A model generated the notes under the pieces. The model was not told the origin of the DNA, searched no databases, and worked only from the letters and a program-made list of their open reading frames with translations. A stretch of DNA of 64,000 bases from Varanus komodoensis (taxonomy: Eukaryota; Chordata; Lepidosauria; Squamata; Varanidae): the NCBI RefSeq assembly GCF_004798865.1, contig NW_025335587.1:6428353-6492352 (forward strand), in the 5' to 3' direction. Numbering within the stretch: the stretch's first letter is position 1; every line of letters begins with the position of its first letter. Below, one piece after another: positions 31,924-46,409 of the stretch. The position numbers and the translations under genes are program-made.

Positions 31924-33669
31924 GGTTTAAAGCACTGTGTGTAGTCTATAGTAGCATCTTTCCTAATTCATTTAGCTACAGCATTTGAAAGCAGCAGGGT
32001 AGACAAGCTAGATTAATAGCTAGCTTTTCCAACAGGCAAACAATAGATAAACCATCTTCTGACACACTGCAACACATTTTACTGATAGCGCAGAGCCTTC
32101 TACTGGGCCACTGGAAAACTGTTCAATGAAGTTCGAAAAATGAATGACAGCTGATGAGCTCTTTACTGGCTTGGGTTTTAAAAGATGCTAATTTGCAGGG
32201 TTCCTGTAGAGATGTGTGAAATGGTAAAGTCCTAATGCACAGAAGGTTTAAGCACCATGTACAACCACTTGGGATTAAGGCCAACTCACCTCCAGGAGCC
32301 AAGGGTCTCCAGAATGCAGGTTCAATGTTTTCACTAGCAAAGTACTTGAAGATTTAATTCAGAAAACTTTCTAATAGAAAATCACTATAGAACTTGATTC
32401 CCTGTGCCTTATTTTGTTATTTAATTCCAAAATGATCCATCAGAAGTAGTAAAAAGAAACTTCCTTGATTCAGTGGTAAAACTGCAGTACCATAACTGGA
32501 TAGAAGATCCTGGTCACTGATCAATAATGCTCGAGAATATGCATATTTTATGTATATTTACTTACTGTTTATATTTACTGTCACAGCATCTGTAGATTTA
32601 GCCATTCAAATCAACTACAAATCAACTTATGTGGCATGTTATGGTCTCAAGGGCCACTGGCCACAGCAAACTGCCTATCCACTCACTGACAGGAAGAAGC
32701 AGAAACAGAGGAGAAGGCTGCCCTCACAAGCCTCCCTGATCTGGACACAAGTCTCCTCCCGCCTTGCCTCTCCATCACCAGTGCTTGGTAGTGGTGCTGG
32801 CAACAGGAAAGGGTATGCCAGGAGCAGATCAGGGTAATCTTGGGATATGCTCTAGCCAACACCTTCCCATTCACTCCAATACACCTCTGGAAAGGGGAAA
32901 GTTAAACCAGTCCTGGCGCTGGTATAGGTAAATTGTGGCTCTTTGGGAAGAAACCATTGTTGGGGTGGGGAACAGACCATAGAAGCAAGTGGCAGGATGA
33001 GGAAAAAGAATTCTTTTCCTTGATGGTAACAGATATAAATTAGATGTAACAAAATAGTTTTAAAAAACCAGCAGACTAGCAGGATGAATAACCATTTTTT
33101 TAAAAAGCCAAACACAAAGCCCAAGAGGATGGGAAAGAGTTTTCCTGGTGCCTAAAAGATAACAGCTGAAGGAAATATTTTGGGACACAATTGCCTAATT
33201 TGAGTCCCACCGGTCATTTGCCTCGACTAACCTCAGAAAATGAGATCACCCAGAAGAGGGCTTCCCATGAAGATCATGACATGCAAGTTCATGGGAAAAA
33301 ATGTGGTTCTTCAGATATTTACTTTTATTATTCTACTGTATGCCCTTTCCTAAGCCCACTGCACACTCCAGGTGGCTAGGAACAGTAAAATAGGAATACA
33401 ATTTAAAAGGAAATAAAAACCAGCCCCTGCCAAAGAATGTAAAAGCTAAGATCAACACCTTGCATCAGCTGCATTCTGAAATAGCACATTTTTAACTCCA
33501 GCTGTCTCTTTTTGACACAACTCCATGCCAGTCCTCTCTCTGTGGCTAGACTTGTCACATGTGAGCCATCTCATGTAGCAATTGATTTTGGGGGAAGATG
33601 TGGCCCCCACATCTTAGCTTGAGCTATGTAAATGGAGAGAGATAATTCTGTTTATTTCCTCTTAGGAAG

Positions 33670-34440
33670 ACAAGGTTAGTCATGCTGGATCAAATGATTG
33701 GCTCATTTAGTCTAGGACTCTGTTGCAACACAGCAACCAGATGGAGAGGCATATTGCCTTTGATATTGGAGGTAATACAGAACCATTATGGCTAGTGGCC
33801 ATCTTTTATCATTTGTTTAATTCCCTTTTAAAGCCATCCAGTTTAGTGCCCATAGATACAGCATGCAGCAGCAAATTCAGTAACTCTAACAATGCATTAC
33901 GTGGTATGTGAAGTGGTACTTCCTTTCATCTGTTCTAAATTTCCCATTGGAAAGCTCTCCCTGCCCACTTTCTTCACGTAAAGCATAATTTTTTATGTGA
34001 AGCATAATTTTTTACACCTCTGTAATGGTCACTCTTACCTTTTTCTGACCTAAAGAGCCCCAGACTTTGTTAGTTTTCCCCACAGAGGAGTTCTCCCCTA
34101 CCCTTGATCATTTTGAGTGCTCTTTTCTGCACCTTCACCAGCCATTCATGCAGGTGATGTGATGAGGAATGATGCTCCATTCCAGGTGTGGTTGCATCTT
34201 CAATTTAAATAAGGCATTATGCAGGTAGCAATTTTACTTTCAATTACTTTACAAACAGTCCCCACTACGAGATTTGACTTTCTAACAGCCTTCATTTATG
34301 GGCCAAAATATGTTACATGTTCTTATTCAACAACTTCCCATCCGAATCCTTTAACAACTCTAGGATACATACCATCTGGACTTGGTGATTTGTTTCAGTT
34401 TGGCAATAAGGTCTAGGACCTCATCCTTTGTCAGTACGTC
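33670..34440 (-). mobile_element. Old CR1-type LINE copy
   Basis: Plus-strand sequence 'tcatgctggatcaaatgattggctcatttagtc', 'ggctagtggccatc', 'agtacttcctttcatctgttctaaatttcc' and 'ctcttttctgcaccttcacc' follows, in order, the reverse complement of the squamate CR1 3' region and ORF2 end. A 19-bp tandem duplication (33978-34015) lies inside. The right limit is uncertain. Confidence 0.65.
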
Positions 34441-35097
34441 TCAGCAACTTAGATTAGGGTTGTGATGAAGTTCCATGAAATCCACCCCTCTGGAGTTCGC
34501 AGGCTTCCTGTCATGCCTGATCCTGTCTGAGAAAGCAAGGCATGGCAAAAGGGGGGCAGCGCTTGCTCTCAGAATGAAGGTCATGCTGCTGGTCTCCTCC
34601 TTCCGTGTCATATGCTCCACCAGCAAATACTACTGCACATGATGTGGAAGAGGGATGCCGCTGGTGTGGCGGCCATGCAGGGCATAATTCCTGGCAAGCG
34701 CTGTGCCAGTGCTTGGCACGCCCACCAGGAGCTCATACTCACAGCCACAAGACAGGAGACAAGAACCGGGGGAGCCAAGTCCAGGACATCCAATGGATTC
34801 CCATCCCCAACAGATTCCTCACACACCCCTACCTTAGCTTGCCTCCCTGGAAGTACCCTTTTAGGCATCACACAAAGGAAGTATGTTACCTGACACAAAG
34901 ATACATTTATTGCATCCTTATTCTACTTACTGGCTGGGTGGATCACAACAATTACAACCATAAGACACAGCAAGGTAAAAGAAAATATAAAACTTTTAAA
35001 GAGTTTTAAGGTACAATATAAAAGCATAATAAAATTGGGAATAGTAATATGTTTTAAAAAAGGCAGTACATTTAAAAACATCAAATCTGACTACCTT

Positions 35098-35310
35098 GGT
35101 GTGGTGTAGTGGTTAGAGGGCTAGACTGGGACTGAAGATCAGGGTTGCAATCCCCACTCAGACATGAAGCTCACTGGGTGACTAGATTGGTCACTGACCC
35201 TCCTTACAGGGCTGTTGTTGGAACAATATAATGGAGAGGAGGATAACCCTGTAAGTTGTCTTGAGTTCCTTGCAAGAAGAAAAAGGACGCAGTATAAAAG
35301 TAAGTAAAAT
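35098..35310 (+). mobile_element. tRNA-derived SINE, nearly complete
   Basis: It starts with a tRNA-like head (ggtgtagtggttagagggct, A-box like; ggttgcaatcccc, B-box like). A body follows with 'actgggtgac', 'cagggctgttgttgg' and 'gtaagttgtcttgagttcc', ending 'ggacgcagtataaaagtaagtaaa'. It is moderately diverged. Confidence 0.75.
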
Positions 35311-35548
35311 ATTCTATTGTTGTAATCGCGTGTCACAAGAAAATCAGAATTCAGACATACACAATGTACATTAGATAAGGCCAACCGGAGCAGAGGTGCT
35401 GTTCCACAGGGATACTACAATTCCTCCTTCCAGCATTTGCTGAAGGTAAGATTTGAAAACGTAAGCAGGTAAATGCCTTCCTTAATGCAGTGCTTGGAAA
35501 ATCTTCTAATCACCATTAAATAAATTATTTTTCTTTAGAAATAATAAT

Positions 35549-35699
35549 GTGACTTTGGGCCAGTCACAGACTCTCAGCCCAACCTACCTCACAGGGTTGT
35601 TGTTGTGGGGATAAGATGGAGGAGAATGATGTAAGCTGCCTTGAGCCCTTTGCAGGAAAAAGGCAGGATATAAATCGATAAATAAATAAATAAATAATA
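35549..35699 (+). mobile_element. tRNA-type SINE, 3' part
   Basis: It begins inside the SINE body (gtgactttgggccagtcacagac) and ends in 'ggcaggatataaatcgataaa' plus (TAAA)n. The tRNA head is missing. Confidence 0.75.
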
Positions 35700-38600
35700 C
35701 TACAAAGAGAATTTGGAGGGTTGGACTGGAAAAGTGTCATTGGTTGATTGGAAACCACACAAGAAGCTGGGCTTGAATTTTGTTTAAATTCCAATAGTTT
35801 ACTTCATTTAAAGGTGGGAGAGAGTACTTCTGTGGGACAGAATATTTCTGCACTAGTTTCCTGCCCAATGGTGTATAAGTGTAATGTATAAGTAATACAA
35901 TGCAGTGTAAGTAGTAGTAGTAGGTCTTTAGAAGCCATCCATAAAATACATTAAACTTTTCTGGTAAGTCCTTATCCTCCTTTAGTACTCCTTTACTTTT
36001 CTTGTCCTCCAGAAGCTGATTTCTTGTTTCTAAGATATTCAGATATTTTAATTGCTTGTTCTGCTGTTATTAACAATATGCTTCTCAAAATCCTCTTTTG
36101 TATCCATATTGTCTTCTTCATTTACAAAGATGTAAAGGCCTTTTGCATAGTAGCTGAAGGATATTGTGCTGGTGACCTTCCTTAGCATTGCTAATTTTAA
36201 TCATGATAATAGTAAGAACAATGCATAAGAATAGGTACCACTGTAAATGGAATAAATTGTGAATGCTAGTGAACTTGGTAAAAGGAATAGATTTCTAAGC
36301 TGTAATGAAAACTAAAATAAAGCTATTGGAAGTGCTGAACTGCAACACTTTCCTTATACAAGTTACTCTCTTAAACTGCAGTGAGTATAAATTGTCCCAT
36401 GTGGACATGAAACTGCAAAATAAAGCAGTTTTTTGGCCCTTTGCAACAATTGCACCAATCATTTAGCAGACAACATGTGCCACGTCAGCTGGCTCATTAT
36501 GGGAAGTGTTCGGGCAAGCCTGAGATCTGCCAAGCAGTTTCTCAGCAGACAGCCTCACCGATAACCTTTTCCCTTCATCTCTATTCAAGAAAGACTAATA
36601 ATTAAGAGAAATGGCCAGGGCTGTCCAAAGGTTTTGTCTGTTTCAAGTCCCATTGGTCCTGGGACTAACAAAGATGTTTCTAACTGTGGCTTGACCTTTG
36701 ATGTGATCGATTTCACTGTTAATCATTAGAGCACAGGTAAATGCCATTTACTGAAAAGTGTGCGGTTTGCTAGTTGCAAAGAAGCAACCACAGCCAAAAT
36801 TATAGGGACAGAAACTTAGTTTAAAATCTGCTGCTTTATCAAAACATTCAATTTTATCATACCGAAGTGTAAGTTTTAAGGAAAAAGAACACAGAACGTA
36901 ACAAATAGTGTTACATGTTCCAATGTGAAGGTTGCAGAAGTGGCTGACAGTTGCCAGACAACCAGATCCACTTTTGTACATATGCGAGCTGTAGCCACAC
37001 CGTGAATATTGATTGGAATACATGTTTATCATTACTGCCAAATTCTGAGTTAAGCAAATGGTTGGGAAAAGAGAAATAGTATTTATTACTTTGTTTAGTA
37101 AATCAAGGAGCAGGTTATATCATAAACATTTAGAGATGCAATCTAGCAGAGATTCATCAGTGATTAAGCCTATTTAAATTTAAGGCCACCTTTCCATGAG
37201 GCATAGATCCTGACCTTTACCAAGACCGCTTCTTCTGTTTCTTTGCAGGAAGATGAAAGCGTCCCTCTACCTTTCTATATGTACCATTTCACAACACAAG
37301 CTGGTGCTGTGGTAGAGCGGAACTGTGAAAATACATTCAGGTTCTGTAGTGAACAATGGCACCATCTAGAAAATACCTCACTATTCTTGCTCTAAAAAGT
37401 GGTGAAAATACCTGGAAAACCCACAAGAGATTCTGGAGGGTGGCAGCATCATAAGAAACTCTGAAAACTTCTGTGAGAGATCATGAGCACACAATAATTT
37501 CCTCATGGAGAGAAGCCCACCATCTATCTTGGACACAATGCTTTGGCTCACAGCCTTGCTGTGAATCATGCAAAGCAGGTTTCTGTGATTTCTACTTGAC
37601 AGCCTGAAACTTAGATAAAGGACTTACTCAAAGCTACGTAACAAATCCAACTCTGAGAAGGGGGTTGTTCAAAGCAGCATGTGCCACATTTCCTAAATCA
37701 TGATCAATATCAGGAAATAAGTATGAGTGATGTTCTTCTCAGCTGCTTGCAATCCCCTTTCAACTTATAATTTACAACCATTCTTTCTGAAACATAAATA
37801 CCATGGTATTCTGTCACATTTAAAGGAATTATGAAATAGAAATATAAAGGATGCACTGGCTTCCATTGCTACGAGATGCCTCAAATCCACAGAGCTGGTC
37901 AGTCTATCATTTATTTTAGGGGTTTTCTCATAAGACTTTCTCATTTTGGGGTGCAAAGAAACTTTACTACAGAGATAAGACAATTCTGAACTGGGAAAAG
38001 TAGAGGGAGAGTGGGAAATGAATTGCTAGACAATTGTTTCATTAATGAGCCCGATAGCCTTTTCCTCCAGCAGGATCATTTTAAAGAGAGGCAGGTAATG
38101 CTCCTGCTAATTAGAGCATCTCAGCACAGTACTCGTAAGTTGCCTTATTTTTCACTGTCTTATGGGTAAGATAGGGAAGCCATAGGAAGTATATAATACA
38201 CTTTCTACACATAATGAAGGTGGGTAAATTTTATTTTATTGAACATACATGTTTTCTAAGCCCAGAGGCCCCCAAGATAGAAGTTAAGAATTGTAAATTT
38301 TGCGATCTTACTCTTATGAGCAAAGAAAAGTATTAGTTCTATACAAAATCAAAAGGACTTGTTAGCTGTGCCCAAAGTATCCTTTGCATGGTATTTAGCA
38401 TACCTGATTTTGTTTCAATTTATTGCTTTCACAGAAGGCTGTGATCAACTTGGATTTCTGATGAACATGCGGTTGACTAAAATGTAATAAATTATATAAA
38501 TATTTAAATATGCCAAAATCCAGGGGGTGGGATATTGCATTAAGGCAGCTTGCCACATGGATCAAACTGGGATTTTAAAAGGCACACTGCATATGGGGTG

Positions 38601-40494
38601 ATAGTTGTGAACACTTAGATGATCAACTTCATATTTTACCTATAACATGCAACTTATAAAAGAATGAAAGCAAATAATACTTATGTTTTAAATGTTTTAT
38701 TTGTAACAGTATTACATGGTGTGTTACAGAAATTAATGGAAAATTTCTAAAAATTTGTTGTTGTTCTGTTGAATGCAATTTACATAAAGTTAAGGGAAAA
38801 GAAAGGTGTTGAACAAATGTTAACAAATGGTTTTCCTCTGAGGTAAAGTTAAAGTAGATTTAGAAATGTACTGCAAAACAGTCACTTTTATCTTTCATTT
38901 TTTATTAAAAAAATATGTGTCAGAATGTAGAAATCAAAATGAATCAAAGTAGAGGATAAACATCTTTGCAAAGAAGGTGCCCAGTACATTATCCAGTCAT
39001 AGGTTTCATCAGACAACTGAATGACTACAATCTATCAAAATATTTATGACATGGTAGGAATGAAGAAACTACTGGAGACAGTACAGGACAGTGGGTGGGG
39101 TTCCCTGGTTTAAAATTTAAAGTGACAAATTTAGTGCTAGTGAAGAACAGGGAAGGAAAGGCTTGGTGGTTCCCCTGGACCTATTACTTATCTACAATAC
39201 TGGCACAGTGCAGGCTCCCATATTCTCTGGCTTCTAGACTATGGAAAGAGGGAATTGCCCAACAGTGAGACAGGATAGCTATGGACTTTCTTGTTTCAAG
39301 AACAAAGCCAAAGGAGCAAATTTCCATGTGAAATCTGATTTTGATAATTACGGTTCCATGAACTTTTTCCCATCCTAGGTAGGTCCTCCAAAGCCCTATA
39401 ATTACAGATACCGTCAATGAAATCAGTTGAACTGTGATATAAATGCTCTGCTCAGTAACTGAAAAGCTAGTGACATTACTATACTGCACATGTTTATGGA
39501 GAATTGGGATTCCATCTGTTTATGTAAAATATTCCAAGACAAAAACTGTAAAGAGTTCAGTTAAGGAAGAACATAGCCTTTCTTATTGAAAGCAATATTT
39601 GAAAAAATCTAAAAGCAAAACTATGTGGAATGCTTTCATCTTGGTTGAAGGAAAAACATACAATTCCACCATTTTTAAATTGGACAGAGGAGTGGTTTTT
39701 TTTGTTTCTGGATTTTTCCCCATCTTTCTTGACAAGAGTTTGCCATTGAGATTCTGACAATGACTGGAGAGAAGTTATTGTAAGAGTTAGTGAGTTAGTT
39801 ATTCTGCAATAATATTAGAGAATATTCACATCTCGTGCTTCTATCACTCACTGTCAAACACACTGTTCTCTTCATTACCTACTTTAAAATAACTGGCTGA
39901 AATTACAAAGTTTAGTTGAAATCACCAAATTACCATTTCACTTAAGCTTTCATCTTAAAATACTTCTATCAAAAGTATTCAAACTTATGGAAATATACAA
40001 CTTGAATCCTACAGAAATCAATGAAAAATATACAGAAATCTTGGTGTTTTGATTTAAAATCAAAATCTGCATAAATGTTAAAATAATTCCTCATTTGTTT
40101 CAGTGCTAAACCACTAAAATTCAGTATATTGTAATCTGCATAGGAATATCAGGAAAACACATTTGACCTGTATAACAATTTCTGTAGGGCAAAAATATAT
40201 AGATTCTTTATGCAAATAATATGGTAAGGATGGGAACCGAACACTGCACTTTTCTTACATAAATGATAAAAAGCAAAGGGTATTTTTTAAAAAAAAGATG
40301 TTTCTGTTTTCTGTATAAACAGTTTGTATTTGTTGCTTTGAATTATGAAATGGCTATGAAATGTAATCTTTTCTTTTTCCTTTAAAATGCAGAGCCTGTA
40401 ATATTTGCATGATCAAAGCAAGATTGTAACATTATGTGTTCCCCATCACATGTACTAGTTGCTGTCAGCTTAAAAACAGCTGGCAAACACACTT

Positions 40495-40612
40495 GGGGTG
40501 CAATCTTATGCATGTTTAAATGGGAAACAGCCTACAAGTCCCAGTCGGCTCACTGGAAAATGCTGGGAACTGTAAGGCTTTTTCTGTCTAAATGCACACA
40601 GGATTGCAGCCT
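40495..40612. mobile_element. Small inverted-repeat element (MITE-like)
   Basis: The left end ggggtgcaatcttatgcatg and the reversed right end aggctgcaatcctgtgtgca form an imperfect terminal inverted repeat of about 20 bp around a 118-bp body. A related but weaker copy lies at 55194-55311. The family is not recognised. Confidence 0.4.
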
Positions 40613-42598
40613 CAAGTTTCAGTCCATTCTCGTAAAAAGCATGTGAAAATATATGATGCAAGAACCACAAACTGGGGGTTTCCACACTTCCACAGTACTG
40701 CCATTTGTTACCTTCTCTACAGCATCATGGCATTATTAATGGAATCCTCATAACACTTATATTTACAAAAAACCTGGCAAATTTCATTCAAACTCCTTAA
40801 AGCCATTTCCCCTTAAACATTTAAAGAGTTTAACAGTAAGATTTTTTAAATTTCAAGTTATAAAATAAAAATCCCATCTGAATTTTTCTGATGTACAAAA
40901 AGTGATAAAGATGAACAATTTGATCACAGAATCAGTTCATTATTTCAAAATTCATGCCACCTCCATCGTGTTAATAAAGTTCATCTCAATCAATTCCAGA
41001 AGCTCACTGGAACTATTTGGCAAACTTTTTTCCTCTTCAAAAATGGCACACAGAAGAAAACACTTGTCTGCATAGCATTACAGCAGCAAGATATCAAAGA
41101 AATAAAAAATATTCCTTTACTGGTCTTTGTTTCAAGAGTTCCCTAGGAAATAACACATTGTCTTTTTTGTCATCAAAAGATTTGATGTCCTTTTTACCCA
41201 CAGCAGGAGCATTCAAAACAGAAAAACAGCATTTCATCTCTTTGATGTTCTGGAAATTAAAAGGTCCATTTGGCAACATTTTCCAATCAAGATGGATAAT
41301 CAGCAGTATGGCATTCCAGGGTTTCAGGAGGCATTTTGCTGCTAAGTCTGTCACCAGTTTTTAAGAAAAAGAAAAAAAGAAGATGAAATACTCATATCCC
41401 CCCTTCAAATATGCCATTATGTAGTGATTTAAGAGGGAAAATACAGCAGAATCAGTCTGTTATGGTGATTTAAAAAAGTCACTATCATCAAAATGTGCAC
41501 CCACATAGCTGTTGACCTACATTTGCTTTCTTTATGTTCTCTATCTTATTGAACAATTAATTGTTATTTACTAGATTTGAATTGGCTACTCTCATTGTGT
41601 AGTGCTCTAGAAATGGCAAAAGTTGATGAGGAGGAAAAATGACTGCAGAAACTTGCAGGAAGAGGGTGAAAAGTACGATTTTTGTTTTAACAGCTACAAC
41701 AACAACAAAAAAACACAAGGTTCTGCCACAGAGAGTTGCTACTGGTTGCCAAATCATCTTGCTTGCTGAACCAATCCAGTAAAGTGATTATCCTTGATTA
41801 TATGGGATCAACCGAAAGAAAATATGGGAGCCAAAGGCCTGCCAAGGCTGTCATTTTCCTTTTGAATCTTGAAGCACCAGAAGTGCGGGTCAACGCTATT
41901 TCTTAGGTCTGTTGATCTGGGCATATAGTGGTTCTCTTTCCTGGGAAGAACAGAGAGAAAATTAATAGACACATTTACAGACATTTGCATATAAAATGCA
42001 GACCCAAGGGAAGTAGCTAATATAGAATAAAGATATAACCCTATGCATGTATGAGCAGATATAACGTCCAACATTCCACAGCGAGTATTTCTAAACATAC
42101 TTGGAACAGCACCTCCAAAATGCTAAATAATAGAGTTTCTGTTAGATGGTGATCTAAAGGACAATTTTCAAGAAAAACAGTCTGGTAATTCTGCATTACA
42201 GATGTTTGTTAATACAAAAACAACTGAATTACTACACTATGTTGAAACAATTACAATGGAATAAAAAGGAATTCATCTACAGTGGATAGCATAAGAGAAA
42301 CCAGAAGAGTGTTTGTTTGTAGTGATTGATTTTAAACATGTTGAGCAAATAATCCCATGCCAAAAGAAAAGACTGAATTCACAGAAATAGTGAGGAATTT
42401 ACAAGAAAGGTTTTTTTTTCTTACATTGTGCGCCTTTTTGGTGGCAGGATGTATTTATTAGATTTTATTTATTTAGATTATTTATTATATATATAGTGTG
42501 TGTGCGTATTTTACACCTTTCCACCAAGAAGTGGAACTCAAGATGACTATCAACATAATGTAGATTAAAAATCCAACTAAAGGTTCTGCCAGTTATGC

Positions 42599-42639
42599 CT
42601 TAGTCCAAGTTAGTCCCTTCAGAACTAACTTGGACTAAG
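42599..42639. repeat. Perfect 16-bp inverted repeat with 9-nt loop
   Basis: cttagtccaagttagt (42599-42614) is the exact reverse complement of 42624-42639. The flanks 'ttatg.c' and 'gcacataa' extend the pairing by about five more bases after a one-base bulge. It could fold into a hairpin in DNA or RNA. No transposon family was recognised. Confidence 0.8.
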
Positions 42640-43439
42640 CACATAAGAAGCCCAGGCAAATTTCTCACAGGTTGGAAGCAGGAATCTAAACTTTTGTACA
42701 TTTTTTCTTACAGGTATTGTTTCTACATGGATCATGGATATTCTTAATGTTAATTCAAGGTTATACTTCATATTTGAAAAATATTACATTAACATTGCTT
42801 AATGTGATTACTCATGTTCATTTTATCACCTAGAGTAAGTATTCTGAAATTCAAAAAAGAACCCAGTCTCCTCCATATTGACATCAGTTTGGGCAGACAT
42901 CTTTAGCCTAAATAGATTAAATGCCTTCAATCTTTGATCAGGATAGAAGAATGTATTTTAAAAGTGTTTACTGCATCTAACCCAATCCTTTCAACTGTCA
43001 TGATCTCTAAGACAAAGAAGCACATGTACCCTGCCAGGTACTCCTTTAGATTAATTTATTAAAGGAGACCATTATGCAGGAAATTTCACCATCCCATGTC
43101 TCACTTCATCACTCTTTTGACATGCATACAAAAGTCCAAAGAACTGCTCCTTTTGAGAAACAACTTCTATATCCATAACAGGAAAAACCCCTTTGATATT
43201 GACCAGTAGTGTAATGATAACTGTTGAAGTCCAAGGGTTACCTATGACAGTCCTCATACCCACACTCCAAAAGAACATTCATAAATGCAGGCAGCTGTGT
43301 TGACAAGGAATTCGACAAGGATCTACATCCAGGAATTGTTCATCTCCACAGGAGCAAGTGTTTTGTAAAGCTAATGGGTATTAATAGCTCACTGAAGTTC
43401 AGGCCACCCAAAATACTTTGCATTGCAACATGAATAGTT

Positions 43440-43741
43440 CGTTACTATATGTTGTACATGCATGTTCTGGCAAACCTCAGGGGCCCACCTACATGCGTGC
43501 AGTAGGGGGAAGAGCCGGTGCACACGCAGTTGAAGGGAGCTGTTACAATTTGGTGTGTGCGCCAGCTCTCTGCTAGTTGCCAAAACTGAAAGAGTTTCAG
43601 AGAATGCCTGTGCCGGCTCAGAGCTTTCAGACTCGTTTGGAGATCATTTTCTCTGAGTGAGTCCAAAAGCTCTGAGGCAGGCCGGGTAAATGACCATAAC
43701 AGGCCGTATCCAGCCCACGGGCCATAGTTTGAGGACCCATG
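43440..43741 (-). mobile_element. hAT-type DNA transposon fragment
   Basis: The reversed right end reads catgggtcctcaaactatgg followed by cccgtgggctggatacggcc, which matches the common hAT end 'cagggGTCCTCAAACTacGGCCCG'. The left limit is not clear and no 8-bp duplication was found. Confidence 0.5.
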
Positions 43742-46409
43742 CTTTATTCCTTCTGGCATCAGACCAAGGCCTTTTTGTTTAACCAGTATTTTGATAATTT
43801 TTACATATGGTTCAATTCTATTTTAATCAAGTACTGTTAATTGTTTTGATATTCTTATTACTGTGATCTAGAGATTTTCTATAGAAATATAGTCAGTATA
43901 GAAAATTTTAAAATAAATATATAATACTCTTTATCCAGCTTGGTTTTCAAACAAAAGAGATTGACTGCTTCCATTATTATTAGTGAATGTATATGTATAT
44001 GCACTGTAAGCCATCCAGACACTCCACAGGAGTAGGAGGTGACATATTAATGCAAAAATAAGTAAGTCTACAGAAAATCTACTATTTTGGCCCTAGTGTC
44101 TCACTTAAATTTACTACTAGACAGCTTACATCCATTTTTCTCATAGTTACATTTCCTATTAACTTAAGGAGGCACATTTCAAGCGGTGAACAAAAGCTGG
44201 ATAACGTGAAGAACAGACTTTTTTCCTTACTGATGTATGCAAGGCTGGCATAAAAGATGCATTATGAGCTTAAAGTTGCAATTCTCCTAAGGCTTCTTTG
44301 ACCTCTTTGTTCTTATGTATGCCTGTGTGTCTGTGGTCCTCCTTCTGGCTGGCTGAACACAGAAAGTAGCATCTCAGCTGATGCATTTCAAAAAATAAGT
44401 CTTCTGCTTCCTGATCATCCAGCCAGAAGGAAAGCCTGGCATTGAGACTTCACTGTAGAGAAAGAAGGTCAAGGAAACCTGCGGGAATAGCACCTCAGCC
44501 TAGATTGCAATGTATCTTTTATACTGCATGGCATACTTCTGTGAAGTGCCTGATTTGCCAGTGTAGGAGCTGGGAGGGTTGGCGGACTGTTTTTACATAC
44601 TGGTTAAAGTAGTTTTATAGATACCTACTGATATATTTCTGAATATCTCCACCACACTGGAGTTAATGCTGAGTGGCAATTACAATCGTGCTTAGCTTAG
44701 GCAGCCATTGCCCATATTGAGGTCAAATATATCCACTTTACACTGCAGGACATGCTACTTCTAACACAAATCTTTACCTTGAATATTAGTAGTTTTGGCT
44801 ATCTATCTAGATTACAGTATTCTATAAACTCCTGATAAAATAGCAATAAAGCTAAGGTTTAGTGTACATATTTTGAAGTACAGTTAAGTGGACGGCAAAC
44901 ATTTTTATCTGTGCACCATTAGTTTGGGATGCATCTTACAAAACAGACAACCAAATAGGAGCCAATTTGGCCTAACAGCTTAGGACTTGTAATGGCATTT
45001 CATAAAGAACGAAAGAGTTTTTAGGCATCAGCAAAACAAATTAGAATGGGCCTGAAAGGAAATGTGGCCTTGAACATCGTTGTCTTGGTGTGAATCAAAT
45101 AAATACAATTTTAAAATACCATCCTCAATAGGATGGAAAAGGCAGTTAGGTTTATACCATAACTATGTTTGATTAGCGGTTCCATATTGTTTGAGGACAG
45201 AGAGTGTGCTTGTAAGATGATCTATAGTTAACAAAGTAGCAGGTCCAAGTAGATTAAATGGGAGCAGTCTAGCTACAGGTGACAAGCCTTAAGTATAAGA
45301 TCTTTTAATCTGCTAGCTGAGCTCACTTCTTCCTGGATTGAAGAGTCTGCCTTCCAGGTGACAGCCTTTTGGCAACAAGGTATCAAAGGATGCAAGTTGC
45401 TTGTTGATGCCCTTTGCTACTGTGGATCAACCCCTTATGTTGACCCTCTTTATGGGCTCTGATGAATGCTATATAAAGATCTCTGTTGTGGTCAAAAGTC
45501 CTGATGTAACTTAATAAATAAGGAAATGAAACTTTTGATCAAGTGCAATTTTTCCTTCACTACTACTAGAAATGCTAGCTATGCTTTAGAAGAAAGAAAA
45601 GACAAACTAGAAAACAACAAAAGCATTACTATTTTGTTTTGTGTTCTGTACCACAAATCTGCATTCTCTCCTCTAATCAGAATTGAAAATCTACAATGCT
45701 AAGTGTAGCCCTACGCATTTTCACAATTTCGTTGCATATGTTAAGAGAGCTCATCCAGTGTTTGGTTTGAAAATCAGAGCAAAGTAAAGATTTCTGTTAT
45801 CACTGGATTACAGATTTGACTACCAAAAGCACAGTTGTCATTTCTTTAAAGGTTAGTTGCGAAATCCCAGTTTGAAACTTTATTTTTCAGATTGCAGGAA
45901 GATGAAAAGAGCGATACAGTTCAGGAGATATCAACTGATAAGGCTCTGGCTTTTCAAGTACAAGAAATGTAAGGTACAGCAAAGAAGTGCTACCAACACT
46001 GAAGTTAAAAAGACATTAAAGGATATCAGGTGGGAGTGTAAACTTGAGTCTACAGAGACAGCTGAAATAGTATCACTGTAACCAGCCATGGTAAAGATAA
46101 CAAAACAAATAGACAGCTTTCAGACCCATCACTGTGTACCACAGAATGCTGTCTGTGTTCCTACTTATCTCTCTACCATCACAATTCAAAAGGCCTATAT
46201 AACTATGAAAACTGGTCTTTTTCTCTTAATTGAAAGACGATGTTATCATCAATAAAGTAAGGCCAAAGGAATTCAGTTCTGAGGCAGTATTTAACTGCTG
46301 TCTGAGATTGTCTACAGAGACTAAACTTGGGTTATTTCCCCAGAAATAAGTGGTAGTATCAAGGAATGAGTATAGATGCTTTGCAATTAGTTACACGTCA
46401 TGGTTAGAG

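Noticed and set aside
32550-32880. Possible short gene upstream of C8B
   Set aside because: No recognisable domain and no support beyond a short open frame.
33978-34015. Two 19-bp tandem units
   Set aside because: Too short for an array and inside an old CR1 copy; replication slippage is enough to explain it. No CRISPR-like array was seen anywhere.
34605-35009. Open frames on both strands near 34.6-35.0 kb
   Set aside because: No family, no splice-site pattern or conserved motif, and both strands are open equally; likely chance.
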